Source: a virus
IMG/VR virus record: IMGVR_UViG_3300008114_001593
Coordinates: 1-47,942 of that record
DNA length: 47,942 nt
Strand: one strand, 5' to 3'
Both the position numbers and the translations under genes were made by a program. Below the pieces are notes generated by a model that did not search any database, had not been told where the DNA came from, and saw nothing but the letters and a program-made list of their open reading frames with translations. Shown here piece by piece: positions 8,097 through 16,993 of the stretch (its first letter is position 1; each line of letters opens with the position of its first letter).

Positions 8097-10409
8097 ATGG
8101 ATTTTAAGCAGTTCCTAGAAGAACAAAAAGAAAAGCATGCCGTTCTAGCATTCGGGCGCATGAATCCACCAACAGTTGGTCACGCCAAACTTGTTGACAA
8201 AGTAAAAGAGGTTGCAAAAGAAGTTGGTGGCTCACACCATGTTGTAATCTCTCACTCACAAGACGAAAAAAAGAATCCTTTATCCGCACAGGATAAACTC
8301 AAACACGCAAAAAGATTCTTTCCAGATACAAATCTGAGCACCTCAGATAAAGAACATCCAACATTTCTTCAACACGCCGCTAAGTTACATAAAGCCGGCG
8401 CTACACACTTGCATATGATTGCAGGTTCTGACCGAGTTGATGAATATAAAAGTAAATTAGCGCAGTACAATGGCAAACACAAAGGCGCATTGTATAACTT
8501 CAAACACATAACTGTCCATTCAGCCGGTGAGCGTGATCCTGATGCTGAAGGCGTTTCTGGTATGTCTGCATCCAAGATGCGTGGTCATGCTGAAAATGGT
8601 AACTTCAAAGAATTCAAAAAAGGTATTCCTAAGCATGTAGCACCAGAACATGCAAAAGAATTGTACCATGATGTGCGTAAAGGCATGAACATCAAAGAAG
8701 ATGTAAACTATTTCTTTGAGCAGTTATTGACCGAAGGCGTACATGACAAAGCAATCTTCAAAGCAGTATTTCTATCTGGTGGTCCTGGTTCTGGTAAAGA
8801 TTATGTACTAGATAACACACTTGCTGGTCATGGTCTAACAGAAATCAATTCAGATAAAGCACTAGAATTCTTGATGGACAAAAAGAATCTAGACAAGACA
8901 ATGCCAGCATCCGAAAAAGAGGCTCGGGATATCGTTCGTGGTAAAGCAAAAGACTTGACTGAATTGCGACAGCGTTTAGCATTGTTAGGTCGCAATGGCC
9001 TTATCATCAATGGCACTGGCGATGATCCAAAGAAGTATGCTAAAATCAAAAAAGAATTAGAAGAACTTGGTTACGAAACTTCAATGATTGCTGTCAATAC
9101 AAAAGATGAAGTTTCATCAAAGCGTAACATTGAACGTGGTCAGCGTGGTGGTCGTACTGTACCAGAAAACATTCGTAAAGAAAAATGGGATGCAGTAAAT
9201 AACGCACGACCTGAAATGGCTAGTTTGTTTGGTAAAAATTATATGGAGTTTGATAACTCTGAAGATTTGAGAAGCGCACAGCCAGAAGTTGTAAAAGCAA
9301 AGAAAGAAGAATTGTTACAACTGTATAAGGGCATACAAGACTTTGTTAAAAGACCACCTAAGAATCAACAAGCATCTTCATGGATTGCTGGTGAATTATC
9401 TAAGAAAGATACATTACCAGTTCCTAAGAAAGGTGCTGAACAAATGGGACCAGATGGTTCTGGTGCAGCCGAAGAAGCACGAAAACTTGGACTACAATAT
9501 TTTGGTTTTGGTCGTTATGGCAAAAATGGCAAAGTAACTCATCATTCTGTACATGACAAACTTGTACAGGATCCTACCCATGTAGAACAACAAAAGATGG
9601 CTAAGAAAGCGGCTAATGTTACCGCCAGTGGAGCCAGCGGAAGTGTTCCGAAGAAAAAAGTAAACGAATCTATGTTGAACGAAGCTATAACCGTTACGTT
9701 TACTGCTGATACTGCTGATGAATTGAATCAAGCATTTCAGATGTTTAATAAGAATGATAAAGAGGCTGACGTTGAAGAAGAAACCTCGTATCAACTTTCC
9801 AATAGTAATGCATATAATGTTTTGACATTAGGAACTGATATGTTGAGAGAGGAAATCAGTCCTTTCAAACAAAAAGTTAAGCATTCTGATGGGCATACAT
9901 ATGTTGGCAAAGATAATAGACCTAGAATTTTTGCTATAAGAAACAACGCCGCTAAAGAAGCACATCGTCAAGATGGTGAAGTTGTGAGACATGAAAAAGG
10001 TTACATGGTTAAATTAAAGGAGAGTACAGATGCTAAAACTAATCAAGAGTTTCTTCAAGAAACCAACACCACCAGTGGAAGAGAAACATCCGCTAGACAT
10101 TCAGAAATATCAGGCACCATCACCTGCGCCCCAGGCAGTGGAACCGTTACCATCACCGAGCATTGTGGAGACTCCAGCTCCCACACCGGTGACGGAAGCG
10201 CCTACGATCCAACCAGAAGCGAAAGTAGAATCAAAGGCAAAATCTACCTCTCCCAAGTCAAAGAGCAGTGGAAGAAGAAAATCAACGAAATCGACCAAGG
10301 CATAGAACCTGGGATGTCAATGGCTGCTGGAGGTGAATCTATCAGCCGTGACATGGGTGAAGTCATTGGTAAGAATGGCAAAGCAACACCATTAAAGAAG
10401 AAAGTATAA
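8097..10409 (+). CDS. multidomain cytidylyltransferase / P-loop kinase virion-associated protein
   Basis: A 770-residue protein. Residues 14-180 form a nucleotidyltransferase of the HxGH class (FGRMNPPTVGH at 19-29, SGMSASKMRG near 154-163). Residues 222 to about 400 are a P-loop kinase-like domain with LSGGPGSGKD at 226-235. The rest is charged, linker-rich sequence. Similar two-domain proteins occur in T4-like phages near structural genes; role in the particle or in nucleotide or NAD metabolism is unresolved. From about residue 645 to 710 the sequence turns into unusual Thr/Ser/Gly-rich text that coincides with a second ORF in another frame (10030-10305). The last 50 residues look normal again. 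Confidence 0.72.
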   Translation: MDFKQFLEEQKEKHAVLAFGRMNPPTVGHAKLVDKVKEVAKEVGGSHHVVISHSQDEKKNPLSAQDKLKHAKRFFPDTNLSTSDKEHPTFLQHAAKLHKAGATHLHMIAGSDRVDEYKSKLAQYNGKHKGALYNFKHITVHSAGERDPDAEGVSGMSASKMRGHAENGNFKEFKKGIPKHVAPEHAKELYHDVRKGMNIKEDVNYFFEQLLTEGVHDKAIFKAVFLSGGPGSGKDYVLDNTLAGHGLTEINSDKALEFLMDKKNLDKTMPASEKEARDIVRGKAKDLTELRQRLALLGRNGLIINGTGDDPKKYAKIKKELEELGYETSMIAVNTKDEVSSKRNIERGQRGGRTVPENIRKEKWDAVNNARPEMASLFGKNYMEFDNSEDLRSAQPEVVKAKKEELLQLYKGIQDFVKRPPKNQQASSWIAGELSKKDTLPVPKKGAEQMGPDGSGAAEEARKLGLQYFGFGRYGKNGKVTHHSVHDKLVQDPTHVEQQKMAKKAANVTASGASGSVPKKKVNESMLNEAITVTFTADTADELNQAFQMFNKNDKEADVEEETSYQLSNSNAYNVLTLGTDMLREEISPFKQKVKHSDGHTYVGKDNRPRIFAIRNNAAKEAHRQDGEVVRHEKGYMVKLKESTDAKTNQEFLQETNTTSGRETSARHSEISGTITCAPGSGTVTITEHCGDSSSHTGDGSAYDPTRSESRIKGKIYLSQVKEQWKKKINEIDQGIEPGMSMAAGGESISRDMGEVIGKNGKATPLKKKV
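10030..10305 (+). CDS. candidate overprinted proline-rich small protein
   Basis: A 91-residue ORF wholly inside the large upstream gene, in the +1 frame. It has AAAGGAG about 7 bases before its ATG, a better start signal than many genes here. The product begins MLKLIKSFFKKPTPPVEEKH, continues as Pro/Ala/Glu-rich sequence and ends in a Lys/Ser-rich tail. This resembles a small phage membrane-associated or scaffold-type protein, while the same bases in the host frame give an odd Thr/Ser/Gly stretch. Either this is a true overlapping gene, or one of the two frames is spurious here. Function unknown. Confidence 0.5.
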   Translation: MLKLIKSFFKKPTPPVEEKHPLDIQKYQAPSPAPQAVEPLPSPSIVETPAPTPVTEAPTIQPEAKVESKAKSTSPKSKSSGRRKSTKSTKA

Positions 10410-10703
10410 ATGAAAAACTTCAAAGAATTTTTATTTGAATCTCCTGCATGGACACGCAAAGAGGGACAAAATCCAGAAGGCGGTCTAAACAGAAAAGGTA
10501 TTGCATCTTATCGTGCAGCCAATCCTGGTTCTAAATTGTCTATGGCTGTTACTACCAAACCAAGCAAACTAAAGCCAGGATCAAAATCATACAAGCGCCG
10601 TAAATCATTCTGTGCAAGAATGGGCGGTGTTGAAGGACCAATGAAAAAGCCAAATGGTGAACCTACACGCAAAGCACTTGCGCTAAGAAAGTGGAATTGC
10701 TAA
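10410..10703 (+). CDS. small basic virion-associated protein (DUF6321-like)
   Basis: A 97-residue, very basic protein directly abutting the large gene. It contains PAWTRKEGQNPEGGLNRKG and KSYKRRKSFCARMGGV, a pattern common in T4-like phages of aquatic bacteria that I associate tentatively with DUF6321. Role unknown; neighbours are structural. Confidence 0.65.
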   Translation: MKNFKEFLFESPAWTRKEGQNPEGGLNRKGIASYRAANPGSKLSMAVTTKPSKLKPGSKSYKRRKSFCARMGGVEGPMKKPNGEPTRKALALRKWNC

Positions 10704-11999
10704 ATGACACAGTTTAGTGTTGTAACAAACGATTATCTGAATAACAACAAATCCATCTATGAGGTGGTTATGTTGGCAGACAAATATGGAAATGTTGCTG
10801 GTGGTACTGGCGGAACATCCGTTGATGCTTTCGGTCGTTTGCGTGTTTCTCAGCCATTTACATTATTTGATTCGTCACATCGTTATCGTGATAATCAATT
10901 ATGGACAACATCTAATACTGCAAATACAACATTTGCTTTTAGTTCAAACGAAGGACTTGTAAACTTAAACGTTGATACGACAGCTAACTCCGAAATTATT
11001 AGAGAAACTACAAAAGTATTTTCATATCAGCCTGGTAAATCATTATTGATTTTTACAACAGTTGTGTTTGCACCAGCACAAACTAATTTGAGACAAAGAG
11101 TTGGTTACTATGGTGCAAATAATGGTATGTACTTAGAACAAACGGATTCAACAATTAATTTTGTTGAAAGAAGTCATGTTACTGGTGATATGATTGAAAA
11201 TAGAGTTGCACAAGATGATTGGAATGTAGACACCATGGATGGAACAGGACCATCCGGTAAGATTTTAGACTTGTCCAAAGCGCAAATTTTATGGATGGAT
11301 ATTGAATGGCTAGGACTTGGTACTGTACGTATGGGTTTTGTCATTGATGGTGAATTTGTGTTGTGTCACAGATTTAATCACGCAAATGAAGTAACTACAA
11401 CATACATTACGACAGCATCTTTGCCGCTAAGATATGAAATTAAAAATACTGGTGCTACAGCAAACAATAGTACCATGAAGCAAATTTGTTCTAGTGTTAT
11501 TTCAGAAGGTGGTTACGAATTAAATGGCTTACAACAAGCTGTGAGTAATGCTGTAGGAACACCAACAGATTTAACAAGTGCTGAAACATATTACAATCTT
11601 GTATCAATAAGATTAAAGTCAGCATACTTAGATGCTATTGTAATTATGTCTGCATTATCTTTACTTGGCATAACAAACAATGCAATTTACAATTGGCAAG
11701 TAAGAGCAACAGCAACAACTACTGGTGGTAGTTGGGTTAGTGCTGGAACAAATTCAGCGGTTGAATATAAGTTGGCAGCCGGAACAGTATCTGATGGAAG
11801 AATTTTAGCATCAGGATTTACAACTTCAACAACACAATCATCAGTACCAATTGATATTCTTAAAGAAGCATTATTCAAATTCCAATTGGAAAGAGATGGA
11901 CTAACTGGCACACCATATGAATTAACTTTGTGTTGTGCAACAAATACCTCGGGAGCAGACATTTATGCTTCTATGGATTGGGAAGAAATTTCAAGATAA
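10704..11999 (+). CDS. virion structural protein
   Basis: A 431-residue protein starting one base after the preceding stop. It holds TSVDAFGRLRVSQPFTLFD, a signature seen in structural proteins of many large marine and freshwater phages, and beta-rich Thr/Ser/Asn-rich sequence to the end (MDWEEISR). No enzymatic motif. Context is head or baseplate-associated genes. Exact place in the particle is unknown. Confidence 0.72.
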   Translation: MTQFSVVTNDYLNNNKSIYEVVMLADKYGNVAGGTGGTSVDAFGRLRVSQPFTLFDSSHRYRDNQLWTTSNTANTTFAFSSNEGLVNLNVDTTANSEIIRETTKVFSYQPGKSLLIFTTVVFAPAQTNLRQRVGYYGANNGMYLEQTDSTINFVERSHVTGDMIENRVAQDDWNVDTMDGTGPSGKILDLSKAQILWMDIEWLGLGTVRMGFVIDGEFVLCHRFNHANEVTTTYITTASLPLRYEIKNTGATANNSTMKQICSSVISEGGYELNGLQQAVSNAVGTPTDLTSAETYYNLVSIRLKSAYLDAIVIMSALSLLGITNNAIYNWQVRATATTTGGSWVSAGTNSAVEYKLAAGTVSDGRILASGFTTSTTQSSVPIDILKEALFKFQLERDGLTGTPYELTLCCATNTSGADIYASMDWEEISR

Positions 12000-12016
12000 A
12001 CAAAAAGGGAGAAACT

Positions 12017-12526
12017 ATGTACACCGATAAAATTACACAATCAGTTGCCGAAGCAGTTAAGCAAGTTCTTACTACTGAGAAGCTACATCCAAACCAACAA
12101 AAGTTGGATGTGCATGAACCAGAAAAAGACAAGCTAACTTCTAAAGATTTTGAAATGCTTCGTAAAGGTAAAAAAACTGAGGTCAAAGAAGGTTGGCAAG
12201 ATATGCTTGATGACGTTAAGAAACGTGCTGGTCCACAACCAAACGGTGGCGCTGGTATGAAACAAGGATCACGTTACGGCGGTTCAAAGCAAAAAGATGA
12301 ACCAGAAGATAAGAAAAAGAATGAAGAAGTTGATATCAACGCTATCAATGGCGTTCAAATGTCAACTATTGAAGAAAAGAAATTGACTGAGCCAGAAATG
12401 AAGAAGCGTGAAGAAGTTGCTAAGTCTATGAAAAAAGGACTAGCAGGTTTCAAAGAACGTTATGGTGACCGTGCTAAATCAGTAATGTATGCTACTTCAA
12501 CCAAGATTGCGAAAGATAAGGCCTAA
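12017..12526 (+). CDS. hypothetical virion/prohead-type protein
   Basis: A 169-residue highly charged protein. The ATG at 12017 has AAAGGGAG just upstream; the longer in-frame start at 11930 lies inside the previous gene. The C-terminus FKERYGDRAKSVMYATSTKIA is a short module repeated across T4-like phage proteins of this region. Acidic/basic linker segments suggest an internal head or scaffold-related protein. Confidence 0.65.
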   Translation: MYTDKITQSVAEAVKQVLTTEKLHPNQQKLDVHEPEKDKLTSKDFEMLRKGKKTEVKEGWQDMLDDVKKRAGPQPNGGAGMKQGSRYGGSKQKDEPEDKKKNEEVDINAINGVQMSTIEEKKLTEPEMKKREEVAKSMKKGLAGFKERYGDRAKSVMYATSTKIAKDKA

Positions 12527-12527
12527 T

Positions 12528-14252
12528 ATGAAAAAAGTATCAGATGTTTTCAAAAGCATCCGATTCGCCAAGGGCGAAACACGTGGCAAAAAACATTCAT
12601 CTACCGATGATGAAGAACACGGCACCGTTGGCGAGATGGAGTTTGACCAGCAATTAGCACACGCTAAGAAACGTGCTATGCAAGAAGCCAAAGATCCTGG
12701 TGAATATGACCAAGAAGGAGATATGGCTATGACACAGTTGCGTAGTATTATTTACCACGCACAAGAATTGCACGACCAATTAGACAAGAACGACAATCTT
12801 CCAGAGTGGGTACAATCTAAGATTACTCTAGCACAAGATTACATGCAAACTGCATGTGATTATATGTACTCACAAAAGAATGAAGAAGTTAAGAAAGCAA
12901 CTGGCGACTTGAAAGATACTTGCTGGACTGGCTATACCGCTGTCGGTATGAAAATGAAGAATGGTCGCAAAGTTCCTAACTGTGTGCCAACAAATGAAGA
13001 AGTTGAGCAACTAGAAGAAGGTCGCCCATCACAGCGTCATCCACTTGAGGGACATGAGTATCATAAAAAGACTGATGCCGAGTTGGTACACATTGCTAAG
13101 GATGCACACAAAGCAGCCGAAGCTATGAAGTCACACAATACTACTGCTGAAAATAAGTATCGTGACCAAGCAAATGATTCTGCTACTGTACGATACTATC
13201 GCCAAAAGAATGGTATGGCTGACTGGTACAAAAAGAAGTATGGTCATATCAAAGAATCTGATGCATCTTGGGCCGCGGCAATGGAAAAGCAGAGAGAGAA
13301 TCGCTTAACTACTGGTGATAAAAAGAAACTGGACCAAGTACGTGATATGCTTGCTAAGGAAAAGAAGCCAGTCAAAAAGGAAGTTATGGAATCAGTTAAA
13401 GTTGGAGATAAAGTTAGCTTTAATCATCCAATGACTGCCATTCCCGGAAAGACTATGAAGAAAGTCGGAACAATAAAGAAAATTGAAGGCGATACTGTAC
13501 ACCTTAAGTCATCAACAAAATATGGTACAATTTCATACCAGAAGAAAGTAAGTGAGCTAACAAAGGAAGAAGTTGTTAAAGAAGAAGTAAAAGATGAATA
13601 TGCACGTAAAGTTGATAAGTACCTGAAAAAGAAATATGGCAAAGATGATTCTCAAAAGAAATTGCCAATGGGTGCTGGTTTTGCAGCCGCAAGACGTAAA
13701 GCAAGACTTGCATCAAATGGTCGTATGGATGAAGCACTATCACCAGCAATCAGAATGCAAATGGCATTACAAAAAGCTAGGGAAGACCGTGAAAGGTCTG
13801 AGCGTAATGGTGAAGCAGCCTTAGCTGGTAAATTTTCTTCTGGTCCAGCTAAACAACCAACAAAGAACCATACTTTAGTTTCTCCTAAGAATGAAGAAGT
13901 TATTGTAGAAGACGATGTTATCAATAAAGTGCCAAAACTTCCATTTGATGAACCAACAAAAAAAGCTATAGGTAAAGTTAAAGACAAATCTGGTGCAGTA
14001 CATACACCTATGTCTAGAACTAGAGATATTGCTAGAACGGCTGCTCGTAAGCAAGCTGGTATCAAAGAGGCTGCGGATATAAACGATCCATTGGACAAAA
14101 TTGATACATCAGCAAAGCGTTCTCTATCAAGAACCGCTGGTATGGTTAAAGATTTGGCTACAAATGCAAAGGCCAAAGCTAAATCCAAAGATAAAAAAGA
14201 TACTTTTGAGCCAGAACCAGAACTATCTTCACAGATAATGAAGCAAGATTAA
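12528..14252 (+). CDS. modular, linker-rich virion/prohead protein
   Basis: A 574-residue polar protein built from short modules separated by Glu/Lys linkers containing EEV. Recognisable modules: a helical LRSIIYHAQELHDQL...YMQTACDYMY unit near 60-115, a CWTGYTAVGMK...VPNCVP unit near 130-153, a HPLEGHEYHKKTDAELVHIA unit near 165, and a KVGDKVSFNHPM SH3-like unit near 300. Such mosaics occur in T4-like phages near prohead genes. The true ATG is 12528; the upstream in-frame start overlaps the previous gene. No catalytic site seen. Confidence 0.65.
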   Translation: MKKVSDVFKSIRFAKGETRGKKHSSTDDEEHGTVGEMEFDQQLAHAKKRAMQEAKDPGEYDQEGDMAMTQLRSIIYHAQELHDQLDKNDNLPEWVQSKITLAQDYMQTACDYMYSQKNEEVKKATGDLKDTCWTGYTAVGMKMKNGRKVPNCVPTNEEVEQLEEGRPSQRHPLEGHEYHKKTDAELVHIAKDAHKAAEAMKSHNTTAENKYRDQANDSATVRYYRQKNGMADWYKKKYGHIKESDASWAAAMEKQRENRLTTGDKKKLDQVRDMLAKEKKPVKKEVMESVKVGDKVSFNHPMTAIPGKTMKKVGTIKKIEGDTVHLKSSTKYGTISYQKKVSELTKEEVVKEEVKDEYARKVDKYLKKKYGKDDSQKKLPMGAGFAAARRKARLASNGRMDEALSPAIRMQMALQKAREDRERSERNGEAALAGKFSSGPAKQPTKNHTLVSPKNEEVIVEDDVINKVPKLPFDEPTKKAIGKVKDKSGAVHTPMSRTRDIARTAARKQAGIKEAADINDPLDKIDTSAKRSLSRTAGMVKDLATNAKAKAKSKDKKDTFEPEPELSSQIMKQD

Positions 14253-14254
14253 TT

Positions 14255-14262
14255 CATAAATA
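14255..14262 (+). promoter_or_regulatory. candidate T4-type late promoter box CATAAATA
   Basis: CATAAATA lies in the short gap after the modular protein gene and 26 bases before the ATG at 14288, which also has AAGGAG. Position fits a late promoter for the following structural gene. Confidence 0.45.
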
Positions 14263-14287
14263 TAACAATAACAATAAGGAGACTTAA

Positions 14288-14638
14288 ATGTCACTATGGT
14301 CAAATACAGATGCTAACACAAGCGCACCTAAATTCGTTGGAGTTGGTGGATCACCAACACAAAGTGGTTTAACAATGTACGCAAATACACAAACAAGCGC
14401 ATTCATTACGGATCAAAAAGTTGGTGTTTTCGGCGTTGACGTTACCGAACAAGGTATTGCTGGAAATCCAAAAGGCGGTCATGCAGGTTGGAACTTAGTT
14501 AAAACAGGAACAGGTGGTCGTGCGGGACGTACACATGTGGAAACATTGGTAGCAATGGGCTCTATGGTTAACGTTGCTGATGGTGGTTCAGATGGTTCTG
14601 CTACAGCTAACGATGATGTTACATTTGTAGACGCATAA
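14288..14638 (+). CDS. small virion structural protein
   Basis: A 116-residue Gly/Thr/Ala-rich beta-type protein beginning MSLWSNTDANTSAPKFVG, with GVFGVDVTEQG and HAGWNLVKTGTGGRAGRTH. The same pattern occurs in virion proteins of cyanophage-like myoviruses. It has AAGGAG before the ATG and a late-type box upstream, so it should be strongly and late expressed. Location in the particle unknown. Confidence 0.7.
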   Translation: MSLWSNTDANTSAPKFVGVGGSPTQSGLTMYANTQTSAFITDQKVGVFGVDVTEQGIAGNPKGGHAGWNLVKTGTGGRAGRTHVETLVAMGSMVNVADGGSDGSATANDDVTFVDA

Positions 14639-14641
14639 TTA

Positions 14642-15070
14642 ATGTTTAACTTTAAGGCATACTTGACCGAAGAAATACAAATCGGTCAAGCTATCATCGC
14701 ACATGAGCCTACCGATAAGCAATCATTATCGGTAGGTAATCCTGTTGTGGTAGCAAAGATAAACTCAGTTTTTACAATAGAATTGGGTGATATCTTTTTG
14801 TCACCAGAATCTGGATTCCAAAAAGTACGCAAGGTATTACATAGATTCGGTCTAGACATGCCGCCAATGTATGGTATGGATCCTGATGGCGATGAAATTG
14901 TGCTAGATGTAACTCAATATGGTGATGCATCATTAGGTTCAGGATTACTTTATATCCTATACAGCCTCAACGATGAAGGTTATTATGATTTCTATGCTGA
15001 GATTAATGATGAAGCAGGCATAGAAGAATTATTGGCTTCTGGTATTGAGGGAGAAGACGAAGAAGATTAA
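14642..15070 (+). CDS. conserved hypothetical phage protein
   Basis: A 142-residue acidic protein (tail EGEDEED) three bases after the structural gene. It begins MFNFKAYLTEE, like other proteins of this region that start with a short F-K-x-Y/F-L-x-E motif (for example the genes at 8097 and 10410). That shared N-terminus may be a sorting or processing signal, which is my inference. Function unknown. Confidence 0.58.
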   Translation: MFNFKAYLTEEIQIGQAIIAHEPTDKQSLSVGNPVVVAKINSVFTIELGDIFLSPESGFQKVRKVLHRFGLDMPPMYGMDPDGDEIVLDVTQYGDASLGSGLLYILYSLNDEGYYDFYAEINDEAGIEELLASGIEGEDEED

Positions 15071-15075
15071 TAATA

Positions 15076-15525
15076 ATGAAAAAACTGACACATTTTCATC
15101 ACATTGTTCCAAAACATATGGGTGGTACTGATGATCCGTCAAATTTGATTGAATTAACTGTAGAAGAACATGCTAACGCTCATAAGAAATTATGGGAAGA
15201 ACATGGAAGATGGCAAGACGAATTTGCTTGGAAACTATTAGATGGTCAAATACATAAAGAAGAACGAAATAGACAATTATCATCATTAGCAAATAAAGGT
15301 AATAAGTATCGTTTAGGTAAATTTCATACGGAAGAATCCAAGCAAAAAAATGCGTTAAGTAATTCCAAAAAATGGAGAATTACTGATCCTTTAGGAAATG
15401 AATTTATTGTAACAAATTTGTTCAATTTTTGTAGAGAAAATAATTTACAGCAAGCATCAATGTGGAGAGTTTCTGTAGGAAAACAGAAATTTCATAAAAA
15501 ATGGAAATGCAAAGTTTATGTTTGA
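15076..15525 (+). CDS. HNH homing endonuclease with NUMOD-like domain
   Basis: A 149-residue protein. FHHIVPKHMGGTDDPSNLIELTVEEH (split here for length: HHIVPKHMGG, then NLIELTVEEH) is an HNH metal-finger of the mobile phage type. The C-terminal half contains WRITDPLGNEF and LFNFCRENNL, a NUMOD1-like DNA-binding helix pair. No good Shine-Dalgarno. It sits between two conserved phage genes and overlaps the next by 8 bases, as expected of a free-standing mobile gene. Confidence 0.78.
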   Translation: MKKLTHFHHIVPKHMGGTDDPSNLIELTVEEHANAHKKLWEEHGRWQDEFAWKLLDGQIHKEERNRQLSSLANKGNKYRLGKFHTEESKQKNALSNSKKWRITDPLGNEFIVTNLFNFCRENNLQQASMWRVSVGKQKFHKKWKCKVYV

Positions 15526-15907
15526 TGATTTGAATGTGAATAATGTTTTACTGTATTGCATGAAGGCTTACGATAAACCAAACTGTATTATGAGCGAATT
15601 CAAAGAGGATATGAAGCGATTCAATTATCTTAAAAGATTGTTTCGTAGATATCGCAAGATGGATGATTTACGGGAAAGACTTGTAATAAACCATCTGGTA
15701 GTCATATATAATGTTTTTGGTGTAGAAGTAGCAACACGTATGCTATTTTATAAAATGAGCAAAGATGATTATTCAGCATTGAAAACATATTTGATATTTC
15801 TAAATTACATGCCAGCAGTTGTTCATGGTATAAAAGGTCAAGATATCATATCTTCAGAAATACCTGTTGATATGAAAATTGCAGAAGTTCTTAGGGAGAT
15901 AAAATGA
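15518..15907 (+). CDS. conserved hypothetical T4-like phage protein
   Basis: A 129-residue helical protein beginning MFDDLNVNNVLLYCMKAYD, with RFNYLKRLFRRYRKM and VIYNVFGVEVATRMLFYK. This family is widespread in T4-like phages of aquatic bacteria and stands near structural genes. No function known to me. Confidence 0.65.
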   Translation: MFDDLNVNNVLLYCMKAYDKPNCIMSEFKEDMKRFNYLKRLFRRYRKMDDLRERLVINHLVVIYNVFGVEVATRMLFYKMSKDDYSALKTYLIFLNYMPAVVHGIKGQDIISSEIPVDMKIAEVLREIK

Positions 15908-16242
15908 TTGTAAAAGAAGATGTTCCAGGAAATTCAGCAGGATCAGGTGCTGTCGCTGGCATCGGTGTAGCAAGTCCTACACTACCAAATCAAGCAGAAC
16001 CGGGTGTAAAGAAACGCAAGAAGTTTGCGGGTTCTACCGTCTTCACAGTACCAACCAAATCATTTGTTATGGCTAAGATGCTAAAGCGCAAAGGCGTTCG
16101 CTTTGAATCATATCTTGGTGATCCAGATATTGCAAAAGAAGTTGGTGAGTTTGCAAACAAGAATTGGCATGAAGCTATCATTCTTGAAGATGAACAAACT
16201 GGTGCTATGGTATACCTACGATACGGTAAAGGTAACAGATAA
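15904..16242 (+). CDS. conserved hypothetical phage protein
   Basis: A 112-residue protein with AGGGAG before its ATG. The N-terminus NSAGSGAVAGIGVASP is a flexible Gly/Ala segment common in cyanophage-type proteins; the rest (FTVPTKSFVMAKMLKRKG) looks globular. Coupled by overlaps on both sides. Function unknown. Confidence 0.58.
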   Translation: MIVKEDVPGNSAGSGAVAGIGVASPTLPNQAEPGVKKRKKFAGSTVFTVPTKSFVMAKMLKRKGVRFESYLGDPDIAKEVGEFANKNWHEAIILEDEQTGAMVYLRYGKGNR

Positions 16243-16688
16243 TGTGGATTTTACAATGGCTTCCTAACTGGATATTCTATGCAATATTTTTTGCAGGTCT
16301 ATTAGGTCTGCTAGTTGCAACTGTAATGAAATTCATTCCGTTCGTGTACATGTATCGCACAGCAATACAAGCAGTATCTGTGGTATTGATTGCTCTTGGT
16401 ACATATATGGCTGGTGCAATATCAAATGAAGAAGCATGGCAAGCAAGAGTAAAAGAGATGGAAGCTAAGGTAGAAGCGGCTGCGGTAGAATCAGCACAAG
16501 AAAATGTAAAAGTTGTTGAGAAGATAGTAAAAAAGACTGAATACATTAAGACACGTGGTCAAGATATTGTTAAGTTTATAGACAAAGAAATTGTTAAGTA
16601 TGATACTAAGTTTCTTCCAGGCGGTCAATGCGAGATACCAAAAGAATTTATTGAAGCGCATAACAGAGCGGCTGAGGCACCAAAATGA
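16242..16688 (+). CDS. probable inner-membrane spanin subunit
   Basis: A 148-residue protein with hydrophobic segments at about 6-33 and 38-60, then a periplasmic-type coiled coil (EAWQARVKEMEAKVEAA) and a short polar tail. It overlaps by the ATGA a lipoprotein gene and both precede the endolysin, the arrangement of two-gene spanin systems. Typical i-spanins have one membrane segment, so the second is unusual; a holin role is the alternative. Confidence 0.62.
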   Translation: MWILQWLPNWIFYAIFFAGLLGLLVATVMKFIPFVYMYRTAIQAVSVVLIALGTYMAGAISNEEAWQARVKEMEAKVEAAAVESAQENVKVVEKIVKKTEYIKTRGQDIVKFIDKEIVKYDTKFLPGGQCEIPKEFIEAHNRAAEAPK

Positions 16689-16993
16689 GAAACGTTGAGA
16701 AACAACAAAGAATCAGCACAATACTATTTGTTATAGTGACAGCAATATTTTTTATTGCAATGTTCTCAGGATGTTCAACAACAGTACCAGTCACAGCTAA
16801 ATTTCCAAATGCGCCAGAACAATTGTTAGTCAAATGCCCACAATTAGAAAAATTAGGTAATGAAGTAAAATTAAGTGATATAAGTAAGACGGTTACTACA
16901 AACTATACAACTTATTATGAATGTGCTGTGAAACATGATGCCTTTATTGAATGGTATAACGTACAGAAAAACATTTTTGAAAGTGTAAAATAA
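16685..16993 (+). CDS. probable outer-membrane spanin lipoprotein
   Basis: A 102-residue protein with an N-terminal hydrophobic stretch ending in the lipobox FSGC (Cys30), followed by a short periplasmic domain. Overlaps the upstream coiled-coil membrane protein (ATGA). This pair is the signature of i-spanin/o-spanin, which fuse inner and outer membranes at lysis and so point to a Gram-negative host. Confidence 0.68.
   Translation: MRNVEKQQRISTILFVIVTAIFFIAMFSGCSTTVPVTAKFPNAPEQLLVKCPQLEKLGNEVKLSDISKTVTTNYTTYYECAVKHDAFIEWYNVQKNIFESVK

Noticed and set aside
13652-14188. long minus-strand ORF (178 residues)
   Set aside because: It mirrors a Lys/Glu/Ala-rich + gene; composition is a shadow and no ribosome site is seen.
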